Assembly: GCA_031253995.1 (NCBI GenBank)
Contig: JAIRVG010000052.1
Location: forward strand, 186,001 to 250,000
Direction of reading: 5' to 3'
Length of the DNA: 64,000 nt
Source of the DNA: Paucimonas sp.
GTDB taxonomy: Bacteria > Pseudomonadota > Gammaproteobacteria > Pseudomonadales > Pseudomonadaceae
Shown: positions 44,065 to 52,203 of the stretch, in pieces
Layout of the letters: each line of letters begins with the position of its first letter
How positions within the stretch are numbered: position 1 is the stretch's first letter
Program-made: the position numbers and the translations under genes
The notes under the pieces: generated by a model
Told to the model about the DNA's origin: nothing
Seen by the model: only the letters and a program-made list of their open reading frames with translations
Databases searched by the model: none

Positions 44065-44967
44065 TCACTTGCCCTCGACGATGTTGGCGATGGTGCGCTT
44101 CAGGGTGCTGACCACTTCGGCCAGCTCGGCTTTCTCGCCGGCTTCCAGGCCTTGCAGCGGGGCGCGCACGCCGCCGGTGGCCAGGCCGTTGAGGCTGACG
44201 CCGTACTTGATCGACTGGACGAACTTGCCGCCTTCGAGGAAGTCCATCAGCGGCATCATGGCCGCCATGATGCGGCGGGCCTTGGCGAAGTCCTTCTCGA
44301 TCACGCAGGCCTCGTACAGGGCCACGTGCTCGCGCGGGATGAAGTTGGAGCCGGCGCAGACCCAGCTGTCGGCACCCCAGGCGAAGAATTCCAGGGCCTG
44401 GTCGTCCCAGCCGCAGGACAGGGAGATGTGCGGGTACTTGGTGGCCAGGCGGTGCAGCTGGTTCATGTCGCCCGAGCTTTCCTTGATGGCGACGATGTTC
44501 TTCACGTCAGCAACGGCGTCGAAGAACTCCGGGCCCATGCTCACGCTCATGCGGCCAGGGTAGTTGTACAGCATGATCGGCAGGTCGGCGGCGGCGTCGA
44601 CGGCCTTCACGTGCACGGCGATTTCCTGCTGGGTCGGCAGGGCGTAGGGCGGGGTGCCGACCAGCAGCGCGTCAGCCTTGATTTCCTTGGCGTGCCTGGC
44701 GAAGGCCACCGAGTCTTCGGTGCGGATGGCGCCGGTACCGATGATCAGCGGCAGGCGGCCGTTGATCACGTCCTTGGCCTGGGCGGCCAGTTCGAAGCGC
44801 TCCTGGGCGGTGTGGGCGTAGTACTCGCCGGTGGAGCCGCCGATGATGATGCCGTGGATCTTCGATTCCACCAGGTAGTCGAGGACGGCGGCGAAGCCGG
44901 CTTTGTCGATGCTGCCGTCTTCGTTCAGCGGAGTTACGGCCGGGGTGTAGATGCCTGCGAATTTCAT
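44065..44967 (-). CDS. DapA-family aldolase/lyase
   Basis: 300 aa, full-length class I aldolase of the dihydrodipicolinate synthase/N-acetylneuraminate lyase family. Motifs are GGSTGEYYAHT (43-53), MLYNYPGR (Y134) and the Schiff-base lysine K162 in NIVAIKESSGDMNQL. DapA relatives in catabolic clusters act as 2-keto acid lyases or deaminase/dehydratases. The start ATG 44967 follows GGAGAG. It is between the MFS transporter and the aldehyde dehydrogenase genes on the same strand, so it is a pathway enzyme and not the biosynthetic DapA. Its reaction is not determined. Confidence 0.9.
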   Translation of the reverse strand: MKFAGIYTPAVTPLNEDGSIDKAGFAAVLDYLVESKIHGIIIGGSTGEYYAHTAQERFELAAQAKDVINGRLPLIIGTGAIRTEDSVAFARHAKEIKADALLVGTPPYALPTQQEIAVHVKAVDAAADLPIMLYNYPGRMSVSMGPEFFDAVADVKNIVAIKESSGDMNQLHRLATKYPHISLSCGWDDQALEFFAWGADSWVCAGSNFIPREHVALYEACVIEKDFAKARRIMAAMMPLMDFLEGGKFVQSIKYGVSLNGLATGGVRAPLQGLEAGEKAELAEVVSTLKRTIANIVEGK

Positions 44968-45009
44968 GTGGTTCTCTCCAGTGGGACGCAAGGAAGTTTC
45001 AAGCCGCAC

Positions 45010-46338
45010 TCAACCGAGCGAGGCGGCCTGTTGCAGAGTCAGGGAACGGGTTTCCGGGGCCAGGGCCCAGGCGAACAGCAGGCCGACCAGGGTCACGACG
45101 GCGGCTGCGTACATGGTGTTGGCGATGCCGAAGCTTTGCAGCGACATGGGCACCAGCCAGGTGCCGACCGCAGCGCCGATACGCGACAGCGAGGTGCCGA
45201 CGCCGACCGCTACCGCGCGGATCTCGGTGGGGAACAGTTCGTTCGGGTACACCAGCTGCAGCACCTGGGCGCCACCGATGAACAGGGCGTAGGCGCCGAA
45301 CAGCACCAGTACCAGGGTCGGCGAGCCGTCGTGCATCGAAGCGAGGCCGAGCAGGGCCAGGCCGGACCAGAGGAAGCTGTGGATCAGCATGCTGCGCCGG
45401 CCCATGCTGTTGATCAGGCGGGTGGCGATGATGCAGCCGATGACGAACAGCAGGGTGATCGCCACGGAGCCGAAGGAGGCCCAGTCACCTTTCAGGTTCA
45501 GTGCTTCGAGGACCTTCGGCGCGAACGAGTACACGGCAAATACCGGGATCACCGAGCACGACCAGAACATGGTGACGAACAGCATGCGCTTGCCATAGCC
45601 GGAGTGCAGCAGGTTGAGGAACGAGACTTTCTTTTCCTTGGGCTGCTCCGGCAGGTTCTTCAGCGAGAAGGCATTGCCGTAGACCTGCTTGATGATCGCC
45701 TCGGCTTCCGCCGCGCGGCCCTTGCTCAGCAGCCAGCGGGGCGATTCCGGAGTGCCCATGCGCAGGGCGAACAGCACCGCGCCGATCACCACCGGGCTGG
45801 CCAGCACCAGGCGCCAGGCATTCTCGTTGTCCGAGGCCAGCAGGAAGTGGCCGACGATGTAGGCGAAGGCGGCACCGGCGAACCACAGGATGGTCAGGGT
45901 GGCCAGGCGCGGACCGCGGTATTTCTTCGGCAGGAATTCCACCAGCAGCGCGGTGGCCACCGGGTATTCGATACCGACCGCGACGCCGATGAGGAAGCGC
46001 AGGGCGAACAGCATGGGCCCGGACTCGACCCAGAACTGCGCCAGCGAACCGAGGATGAACAGGGTAGGGCCGACGAAGAAGATGCGCTTGCGGCCGAAGT
46101 GGTCGGTCAGGGCTCCGCCGAGGAAGCCGCCGAAGAAGATCCCGATCAGCGCCGAGGCGGCGATCATGCCCTGCCAGAAGGCGGTCAGGCCCAGGCCTGC
46201 GGACATCTGCACCATGGCCACGCCAATGATGCTGAGCACATAGCCATCGACGAAAGAACCGCCTCCGGAGCGCGCGGTGAGCAACTGGTGAAAGCGGTTG
46301 AGTGGTACGTCTTCAACTGATTGATTGGAAGTTGTCAT
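45010..46338 (-). CDS. MFS transporter (metabolite:H+ symporter type)
   Basis: 442 aa, 12 membrane segments. Major facilitator marks: GSFVDGYVLSIIGVAM in helix 1, GGALTDHFGRKRIFFVG after helix 2, FLIGVAVGIEYPVATALLVEFLPKKYRGPRL, and NELFPTEIRAVAVGVGTSLSRIGAAVGT in the second half, resembling sugar/aromatic-acid symporters. AGGAAAC lies just upstream of ATG 46338. It is placed between the FAD oxidase and DapA-family genes on the same strand, so it probably imports their substrate. The identity of that substrate is unknown. Confidence 0.9.
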   Translation of the reverse strand: MTTSNQSVEDVPLNRFHQLLTARSGGGSFVDGYVLSIIGVAMVQMSAGLGLTAFWQGMIAASALIGIFFGGFLGGALTDHFGRKRIFFVGPTLFILGSLAQFWVESGPMLFALRFLIGVAVGIEYPVATALLVEFLPKKYRGPRLATLTILWFAGAAFAYIVGHFLLASDNENAWRLVLASPVVIGAVLFALRMGTPESPRWLLSKGRAAEAEAIIKQVYGNAFSLKNLPEQPKEKKVSFLNLLHSGYGKRMLFVTMFWSCSVIPVFAVYSFAPKVLEALNLKGDWASFGSVAITLLFVIGCIIATRLINSMGRRSMLIHSFLWSGLALLGLASMHDGSPTLVLVLFGAYALFIGGAQVLQLVYPNELFPTEIRAVAVGVGTSLSRIGAAVGTWLVPMSLQSFGIANTMYAAAVVTLVGLLFAWALAPETRSLTLQQAASLG

Positions 46339-46475
46339 TATTGTTTCCTGCACTATCGAATCTGTTTTCCGGCCGAGCGGGTCCGCGGCGCTGAAAAGGA
46401 ACTTCAGTCCGGGGATTGGCGCCTGGCCGGCGCGACACTGTTTGCTGCTACTTCATGTCGGGGAGCGTTTTGCGC

Positions 46476-46507
46476 TCCTTCGCGGCGGTTCGGCGGCCCG
46501 ACAAGCC
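46476..46507 (-). repeat. 32-nt dispersed repeat, copy 2 (inverted)
   Basis: Exact reverse complement of the repeat at 41279-41310, here between the FAD oxidase stop codon and the MFS start. A small hairpin GGAGCG/CGCTCC (46462-46478) adjoins it. The two copies bracket the EamA-to-MFS stretch. Confidence 0.8.
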
Positions 46508-46523
46508 GCGCTCCTGCAGCGGG

Positions 46524-47843
46524 TCAGCTTTCTTTGCCCGCTCGCATCTGTCCCCACTTCAGGTTCGCGTTCACGCCCAGCGACAGGAACGGTTGTGGTG
46601 GGTTGGCGTTGGGGCCCGGCGAGCTGAGGAGGAAGTCGATCAGGTCGTTCTTCTCTCCGGCCAGCCAGTCCGCCAGCAACTTGCCGGTGGCGGTGCCACG
46701 GGTGACGCCCAGACCGTTGCAGCACAGGGCGCCGTAGACGTTCGGTGCCAGTTGGCCGAAATAGCTTTCATGGTTGCGCGACATGGCCAGCGCACCGCCC
46801 CAGGTGTACTCGATGCCGACATCCGGCAGCATCGGGAAACGGCGGTCGAAGGAGGCCTTGTGGCGCTCGACGTAGCGTTCCAGGTACTTGCCGTTGGCGC
46901 GACCGTCCGGGTTGAAGCTGAAGCTGTTGCGGATCAGCAGGCGGTTGTCCGGGGTGCGGCGTACCGTGGTGCCGAACGGGTCGGCGGGGATCACGCCCCA
47001 GTACGGCTTGCCGCCCAGGCGCGCCTGTTCCTGCTCGGTCATCGGCCGGGTCAGGCTGGCGTAGGTGAAGATCGGCAGCATGGTGCCCTTGAGGAAGCCG
47101 AAGTGACCGCCGAAGGCGTTGTTGGCCAGCACCAGCTTGTCGGCGGTGATGCTGCCGCGGGCGTGGCGCAGCACGGTCTTGTCGCCGTACTCGACGTCGG
47201 TGATCGGCGTGTTCTCGTACAGGGTCACGTTGGCCGGCAGGCTCTCGGCCAGGCCCTTGACCAGCGCCGAGGGCTGGATCAGCGCGGTGCCCGGGGTGAA
47301 CAGGGCCTTGCGGTAGAAGTGGGTGCCGATATGGTCGGGGAGGTCGGCGCCTTCGATCACCTCGAAGGGCTGGCCGAGCTTTTCCAGGCCGCGGCGGTAG
47401 GCGTCGAGCACGGCGATGCCGCGGTCTTCGACGGCGGCCTGGTACTTGCCGCAGAACTTCATCTGGCAATCGATGTTGTGGGCGGCGACCAGGTCCTTGA
47501 GGTAGTTCTGCCCGGTCATGTTCAGGCGCAGGCAGGTCCCGGCGATACCGATGTCGCCGATGTAGTCCTCGGCGCCGATGTCGTGGGGCAGGTCGATGGC
47601 GAAGCCGGCGTTGCGCCCGGCGGTGCCGAAACCGACTTCCTGGGCTTCGACCAGCAGGATCTGTTCATCGGGGAAGTTCAGCGCCAGCTGGCGCGCCGCG
47701 GCGAGGCCGACATAGCCGGCGCCCAGCACTACCCAGCGGGCCTGGCTGGTGCCGGAATGCGCGGGCCGTGGCGTGCGCTTGGGGCTCAGGTGATACCAAC
47801 CGCACGAACTGTCGTCGGCCGGCAACGAGGTTACTTTTGTCAT
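46524..47843 (-). CDS. DAO-type FAD-dependent oxidoreductase (PuuB-like)
   Basis: 439 aa. The dinucleotide-binding motif is WVVLGAGYVGLAAARQLALN, followed by VGFGTAGRNAGFAIDLPHD, typical of D-amino acid oxidase-fold enzymes such as gamma-glutamylputrescine oxidase; the C-terminal FAD site is GALCCNGLGVTRGTATGKLLADWLAG. Members oxidise secondary or primary amines to imines/aldehydes. ATG 47843 is used; an in-frame GTG 60 nt upstream is possible. First enzyme gene of the unit oxidase-MFS-DapA-ALDH, next to a GntR regulator. The substrate amine is unknown. Confidence 0.88.
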   Translation of the reverse strand: MTKVTSLPADDSSCGWYHLSPKRTPRPAHSGTSQARWVVLGAGYVGLAAARQLALNFPDEQILLVEAQEVGFGTAGRNAGFAIDLPHDIGAEDYIGDIGIAGTCLRLNMTGQNYLKDLVAAHNIDCQMKFCGKYQAAVEDRGIAVLDAYRRGLEKLGQPFEVIEGADLPDHIGTHFYRKALFTPGTALIQPSALVKGLAESLPANVTLYENTPITDVEYGDKTVLRHARGSITADKLVLANNAFGGHFGFLKGTMLPIFTYASLTRPMTEQEQARLGGKPYWGVIPADPFGTTVRRTPDNRLLIRNSFSFNPDGRANGKYLERYVERHKASFDRRFPMLPDVGIEYTWGGALAMSRNHESYFGQLAPNVYGALCCNGLGVTRGTATGKLLADWLAGEKNDLIDFLLSSPGPNANPPQPFLSLGVNANLKWGQMRAGKES

Positions 47844-47936
47844 TTCAGGGACCTGGCTGTTCTTGTTTGATCCGGTGTTGCCACCCAGGCCGAAATGCTT
47901 CACGAAACCTCGCGAACCTTCATGCTCCGGGGTCTT

Positions 47937-48656
47937 TCAAAACGCGAGCGATACCTCCATGCCTTCCGGTGCGGCGTATTCCGCCATGCGCCGGCGCGAC
48001 AGTTCCATGTGCTCGCGAATCAGTTGTCCCGCAGCCTCGGTGTCGTGGCGGGCGATGGCCTCGATGATCTGGTCGTGCTGGTCGCAGGCCAGTTCGAGGT
48101 CCTTCTGCATGTCCACGGTGGTCGGGTGGCGGTAGAAAATCTTGCCCAGTCGCGCGTGGTCGATGAGCACACGGCGCAGGCTCGGCATCAGGTAGTCGTT
48201 GTGGGCCATCTTGCCGATTTCCAGATGGAACTCGTCGTTGTAGATGACGCGGTTTTCCACGTGCTGCTCTTCGATGGCCTGGCGGAAGCGCGCCTGGATG
48301 CGGCGCAGTTCCTCGATCTCGGCCTCGGTGGCGCGGGTCGCGGCCAGCTGGGTGGTGGCGATGTACACCAGCGGCGCGGCCAGGAAGAAGGCGCGCAACG
48401 ACTCGTGACTCATGGCCGCCACGCGTGGGGCGCGGTTGGCTTCCAGCTCGATGTAGCCCTCGGCGGCGATCTGCCGCAGCAACTCGCGCACCGGCGGTCG
48501 GGACAGGCCGAACTCGTCGCACAACGCCAGTTCATCCACCACCGCGCCAGGCGCCAGTTCCATGCTCAGGATGCGCCGACGCAGGGCTTCGGAGAGAAGC
48601 GCCTTGCGATCAGGGCCGGCATCGGCAGTGGAAAGGGGGGCTGCGGTGGCTTTCAT
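47937..48656 (-). CDS. GntR-family regulator, FCD subfamily
   Basis: 239 aa. The winged HTH is LLSEALRRRILSMELAPGAVVDELALCDEFGLSRPPVRELLRQIAAEGYIEL; the FCD effector domain follows (FRQAIEEQHVENRVIYNDEFHLEIGKMAHNDYL; DQHDQIIEAIARHDTEAAGQLIREHMELS), with the His/Asp pattern of metal-dependent acid-binding FCD proteins. ATG 48656 is preferred since AAAGG lies at good spacing; ATG 48677 has no ribosome site. It lies just upstream of the oxidase cluster on the same strand and probably controls it. FCD regulators commonly bind an organic acid intermediate. Confidence 0.92.
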   Translation of the reverse strand: MKATAAPLSTADAGPDRKALLSEALRRRILSMELAPGAVVDELALCDEFGLSRPPVRELLRQIAAEGYIELEANRAPRVAAMSHESLRAFFLAAPLVYIATTQLAATRATEAEIEELRRIQARFRQAIEEQHVENRVIYNDEFHLEIGKMAHNDYLMPSLRRVLIDHARLGKIFYRHPTTVDMQKDLELACDQHDQIIEAIARHDTEAAGQLIREHMELSRRRMAEYAAPEGMEVSLAF

Positions 48657-48719
48657 GGGAGCCTTTTTTGTACTCATCAGGTTGTGTCTACAATTTGTAT
48701 AACGACTATAGGGGAGGAT

Positions 48720-48734
48720 TAGACAATGTGTCTA
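48720..48734. promoter_or_regulatory. palindrome upstream of the GntR gene, candidate operator
   Basis: TAGACA-ATG-TGTCTA is a perfect inverted repeat 64-78 bases before the GntR start. The 10-mer TGTGTCTACA occurs twice as a direct repeat (48683-48692 and 48727-48736), so a second site lies nearer the gene. FCD/GntR proteins bind short palindromes of this kind; autoregulation is inferred. Confidence 0.5.
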
Positions 48735-48824
48735 CAGATATTTCGACGAGCGGTTTTCGCTGCTTATCTAGGTAACTGAGACAGGGTCTGATCCCCGGTT
48801 TTGTTAGGTTTTCTGCTGTCTTTG

Positions 48825-48909
48825 ATGGCCTCATCGCTGGCAAGCCAGCTCCCACAAGGTCCGGTGTACGCCGTACCTGTGGGAGCTGGCTTGCCAGCGA
48901 TGAGGCCAT
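48825..48909. repeat. long perfect hairpin, Pseudomonas REP/BIME-like element
   Basis: A 32-nt arm (48825-48856, including GCTGGCAAGCCAGCTCCCACA in part) is repeated as its exact complement at 48878-48909 over a 21-nt loop. This core is one of the most common extragenic palindromes in P. fluorescens/P. putida genomes. It lies in the 643-bp gene-free stretch 48657-49299. In the rest of that stretch, TTCCGTTGA appears twice as a direct repeat (49052-49060 and 49100-49108) in an AT-rich zone likely to hold the promoter of the ABC transporter operon. Confidence 0.85.
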
Positions 48910-49299
48910 GACAGGCGATGCAAGTGAAGGTCTTTATGGCATCCAGAAGACACACTCTTATCAAATCCCGCCATCACCATATCTACCCGCGACAGCTTTT
49001 TCCCAGGCTCCACTACCCTCAGAGCCCTGAAAACACTGGGGAAAATAGCACTTCCGTTGAATTCTTTTTGAATTCCTTGGGTATACACAAAGAATACAAT
49101 TCCGTTGACCGCCCCAAAAACCCGTGCGAATCTCGCTTCAAGGCCAGTGTTCGCGGGGTCTTGCGCCGGTCGGCAGGCCTTGCCGGGCGTCAGAAAAACC
49201 CCGCCAGAAAGTTGTGAAAGACGCAGTGCAGAAAAGATCAACAACAATCAACGGGTGTCCTGACACACCCGGCCAGCACCACAACGGAGACGAACAACA

Positions 49300-50151
49300 A
49301 TGAAACTCTTGCGCAAAGCGCTTTGTACCCTCGCCATGGTCGGTCTCACGGTGTTCCAGGCGCACGCCGAGGAAAAGACCATCACCATGGGCACCCTGTC
49401 GTGGGAAGACCTCACGCCCATCACCACCGTCACCAAGAAAGTCCTCGAAGACGCCGGCTACACCGTCAAGGTGACCAACTTCTCCGAATGGGGCATCGCC
49501 TACGCCGCCCTGGGCAAGGGTGACATCCAGATCCTCGCCTCGCAGATCGACTACGCCGCACAGGACTACTGGAACAAGAACAAGAACCGCCTGGAAAAGA
49601 TCTCGCCGGTGTCCCACGGCCTCTACCAGGCCATCGCCGTACCGAAGTACGTCACCATCGACTCGCTGGAAGAGCTCAACGCCAACGCCGACAAGTTCGG
49701 CAACAAGATCGTCGGCATCGAGCCGGGTTCGGGCCTGATGAGCGACGCCGCCAAGGCTGTCACCGACTACGGCCTCAAGCTCAACCTGCTCGAAGGCAGT
49801 ACCGCCGCCATGACCGCCGCCCTCAAGTCCGCCGTGGACCGCAAGGAGTGGATCGCCGTCACCACCTGGGAACCGTCGTGGATGTCGCAGAAGTTCGACG
49901 TCAAGTTCCTCAAGGACCCGAAAGGCTCCTTCGCCCCGCCACAGGGCTACTACTGGGTGGGCAAGAAGGGCTTCTCCGCCGAGAACCCGCAGGCGCGTGA
50001 GCTGATTGCCGGGGTCTACCTGCCGCTTTCCGACATCACCGCCATCAACGGCGCGATGAAGGACGGCCAGACCGTGGAGCAGGCGGTACAGGACTGGGCG
50101 ACGAAGAACGCCGACCTGATCAAGCGCTGGGAAAACATCAAGAAATACTGA
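49300..50151 (+). CDS. ABC transporter binding protein, glycine betaine/carnitine/choline type
   Basis: 283 aa. A signal peptide (LCTLAMVGLTVFQAHA/EE) is followed by the OpuAC-type core: ITMGTLSWEDLTPITTVTKKVLEDAGY, IQILASQIDYAAQDYWNKNKN, GIEPGSGLMSDAAKAV, TTWEPSWMSQKFDVKFLKDPKG, VGKKGFSAENPQARELI. Trp/Tyr-rich segments fit the aromatic box that holds quaternary ammonium groups. The ATPase and two permease genes follow, separated by a stem-loop, so the four form one transporter operon. The exact ligand (betaine, carnitine, choline or similar) is not decidable by eye. Confidence 0.9.
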   Translation: MKLLRKALCTLAMVGLTVFQAHAEEKTITMGTLSWEDLTPITTVTKKVLEDAGYTVKVTNFSEWGIAYAALGKGDIQILASQIDYAAQDYWNKNKNRLEKISPVSHGLYQAIAVPKYVTIDSLEELNANADKFGNKIVGIEPGSGLMSDAAKAVTDYGLKLNLLEGSTAAMTAALKSAVDRKEWIAVTTWEPSWMSQKFDVKFLKDPKGSFAPPQGYYWVGKKGFSAENPQARELIAGVYLPLSDITAINGAMKDGQTVEQAVQDWATKNADLIKRWENIKKY

Positions 50152-50163
50152 TTTCGATGGACC

Positions 50164-50192
50164 GCGTTGCCCGGGCAATGGCCGGGCAACGC
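50164..50192 (+). terminator. stem-loop between the binding-protein and ATPase genes
   Basis: GCGTTGCCCGG pairs perfectly with CCGGGCAACGC over a 7-nt loop and is followed by TTT. Within an ABC operon such a hairpin usually acts as a partial terminator or 3' shield that gives more binding protein than membrane components. Confidence 0.65.
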
Positions 50193-50257
50193 TTTCAACA
50201 CTGCCGAACTGAACGTAATAAAAAAGCCAACCAGATTCCTGGTTCGACGGGTGCGAG

Positions 50258-51355
50258 ATGAACACAGCAAGCGAAGTAGCTGAAGACGTATTGGTGGAGT
50301 GCCAATCGGTCTGGAAGATTTTTGGCAAGAACGCCGATACCGCCATGCGTGCTTATAAGGAGCGTGGTTTGTCGAAGAAGCAGATTCTTCAGGACCATGG
50401 CTGTGTAGTCGGCGTGTCGAACGTCAGCCTCAAGGTCAGGCGTGGTGAGATCTACTGCATCATGGGCCTGTCCGGCAGCGGCAAGTCGACCCTGATCCGC
50501 ATGTTCAACCGCCTGATCGACCCCACCTCCGGGCAGATCCTGATCAAGGGCAAGGACATCGCCGCCCTCGACGCCGCGGCCCTGCGCGAGACCCGCGCCC
50601 GGCACATCGGCATGGTGTTCCAGAGCGTGGCCCTGCTGCCACACCGCAGCGTGCTGGAAAACGCCGCCTTCGGCCTGGAGGTGCGCGGCATTTCCAAGGC
50701 CGAGCGGCACAAGATCGCCGAGCAGGCCCTGGCGAAAGTCGGCCTGAGCGACTGGGCCGCACGCTACCCGGACGAGCTGTCCGGCGGCATGCAGCAACGG
50801 GTCGGCCTGGCCCGGGCCATCGCCTCCGATCCGGAAGTGATCCTGATGGACGAACCCTTCAGCGCCCTCGACCCGCTGATCCGCCGCCAGTTGCAGGACG
50901 AGTTCCGCCAACTGACCAAGTCCCTTGGCAAGTCCGCCGTGTTCATCACCCACGACCTGGAAGAGGCGATCCGCATCGGTGATCGCATCGCCATCATGAA
51001 GGACGGGGTGATCATCCAGGAGGGCACCGCCGAGGACATCGTGCTCAAGCCCGCCGACGCCTATGTCGCCGAGTTCGTCGCCGGCATCTCGCGCCTGCAC
51101 CTGGTCAAGGCCCATTCGATCATGTCGCCGCTCGCCGCCCATCCGCAGCTCGACGCGGCGCGCCTGCCGAGTGCCGGCCCGCAGTCCGACCTCGACGCCC
51201 TGATCAACCTGATGATCAGCTCCGGCGGTGATGCCCTGGCCGTGGTCGACAACGGCCAGGTGCTCGGCATCATCACCCAGCAGGACCTGCTGCGTGGCGT
51301 GCAGGGCGCGCCGGCGCAGGAGCAGCCTGCGCAGCAACTGGAGCGCGCGCTATGA
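50258..51355 (+). CDS. ABC transporter ATPase, ProV/OpuAA-type
   Basis: 365 aa. Walker A is IMGLSGSGKSTLIRMFNRLID; the signature is DELSGGMQQRVGLARAIA; Walker B is EVILMDEPFSALDPLIRRQLQ, followed by FITHDLEEAIRIGDRI. The extended N-terminus (about 1-60, with KERGLSKKQILQDHGCVVGV) is typical of glycine-betaine ATPases, and the C-terminus contains a CBS-like segment (DALINLMISSGGDALAVVDNGQVLGIITQQDLL), which in OpuA-type transporters senses ionic strength or cyclic dinucleotides. ATGA overlap with the first permease gene. Confidence 0.92.
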   Translation: MNTASEVAEDVLVECQSVWKIFGKNADTAMRAYKERGLSKKQILQDHGCVVGVSNVSLKVRRGEIYCIMGLSGSGKSTLIRMFNRLIDPTSGQILIKGKDIAALDAAALRETRARHIGMVFQSVALLPHRSVLENAAFGLEVRGISKAERHKIAEQALAKVGLSDWAARYPDELSGGMQQRVGLARAIASDPEVILMDEPFSALDPLIRRQLQDEFRQLTKSLGKSAVFITHDLEEAIRIGDRIAIMKDGVIIQEGTAEDIVLKPADAYVAEFVAGISRLHLVKAHSIMSPLAAHPQLDAARLPSAGPQSDLDALINLMISSGGDALAVVDNGQVLGIITQQDLLRGVQGAPAQEQPAQQLERAL

Positions 51356-52203
51356 ACGCCTCGGGTTTCGCCGCAGGTTTCGACGAATTCGTCGACGCGC
51401 GGCTGGAGTGGCTGTCGGACAACGGCGCGTGGTTCTTCGACGGCCTCAACGACATCCTCCATGCCGGCTACCAGGCCATCTACGACGGCCTGACCCTGGT
51501 GCCGTTCTACGTGATCGTCCTGCTGTTCGGCGTGCTCGGCTGGCGCCTGGTGGGTAACTGGCGCTTCGCCGTGGGGGCCATGGTCGGCCTGCTGCTGTGC
51601 GCGATCATGGGCCTGTGGCCGCAGACCATGAGCACCCTGGCGCTGGTCCTGGCTGCCACCAGCATGGCCTTGGTGGTGGGCATTCCGGTGGGTGTCGCCG
51701 CCGGCCTGATGCCGTCGCTGGACCGCCTCAGCGAGCCGGTGCTGGACCTGATCCAGACCCTGCCGCCCTACATCTACCTGCTGCCGGCCATCGCCTTGCT
51801 CGGCTACGGCCCGGGCACCGCGCTGGTGGCCACCTTCATCGTCGCCGTGCCGCCGGTGGTGCGCCTGACCTCCCTGGGCATCCGCCAGACGCCCAAGGTG
51901 TTCATCGAACTGGGACAGGCCAGCGGCACCACGGGGGCGCAGCAGTTCTTCAAGATCCGCCTGCCGTTCGCGTTGCCAAGCATCATGGCCGGGGTCAACC
52001 AGGGCCTGATGATGGCCTTCGGCATGGTGGTGATCGCCGGCATCGTCGGCTCCGGCGGGCTGGGCGAGGTGATCTACGGGGCGATCCGTACCCTGGACAT
52101 CGCCATGTCGATCAACGCCGCCATCGCCATCGTCATCCTTACCCTGATCCTCGACCGGATGGCCCAGAGCGCCACCCGCATCGGCCGGAGGGCTGCGCAA
52201 TGA
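51352..52203 (+). CDS. ABC transporter permease 1, ProW-type
   Basis: 283 aa. About six membrane segments; the hydrophobic core includes LVLAATSMALVVGIPVGVAAGLMPSLDR, and the cytoplasmic loop EAA-like region is LGQASGTTGAQQFFKIRLPFALPSIMAGVNQGLMMAFGMVVIAGIVGSGGLGEVIYG. It ends in an ATGA overlap with the second permease gene. Such permeases normally work as homodimers; with a sister gene adjacent, a heterodimer is likely here. Confidence 0.9.
   Translation: MNASGFAAGFDEFVDARLEWLSDNGAWFFDGLNDILHAGYQAIYDGLTLVPFYVIVLLFGVLGWRLVGNWRFAVGAMVGLLLCAIMGLWPQTMSTLALVLAATSMALVVGIPVGVAAGLMPSLDRLSEPVLDLIQTLPPYIYLLPAIALLGYGPGTALVATFIVAVPPVVRLTSLGIRQTPKVFIELGQASGTTGAQQFFKIRLPFALPSIMAGVNQGLMMAFGMVVIAGIVGSGGLGEVIYGAIRTLDIAMSINAAIAIVILTLILDRMAQSATRIGRRAAQ

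Noticed and set aside
43651..46320. Open frame of 889 codons on the plus strand opposite the ALDH, DapA-family and MFS genes
   Set aside because: Antisense shadow spanning three real genes; no family similarity and no ribosome-binding site.
48918..49217. 99-codon open frame before the betaine-type binding-protein gene
   Set aside because: Overlaps the promoter region and direct repeats; composition unlike the coding genes of the window; no ribosome-binding site.
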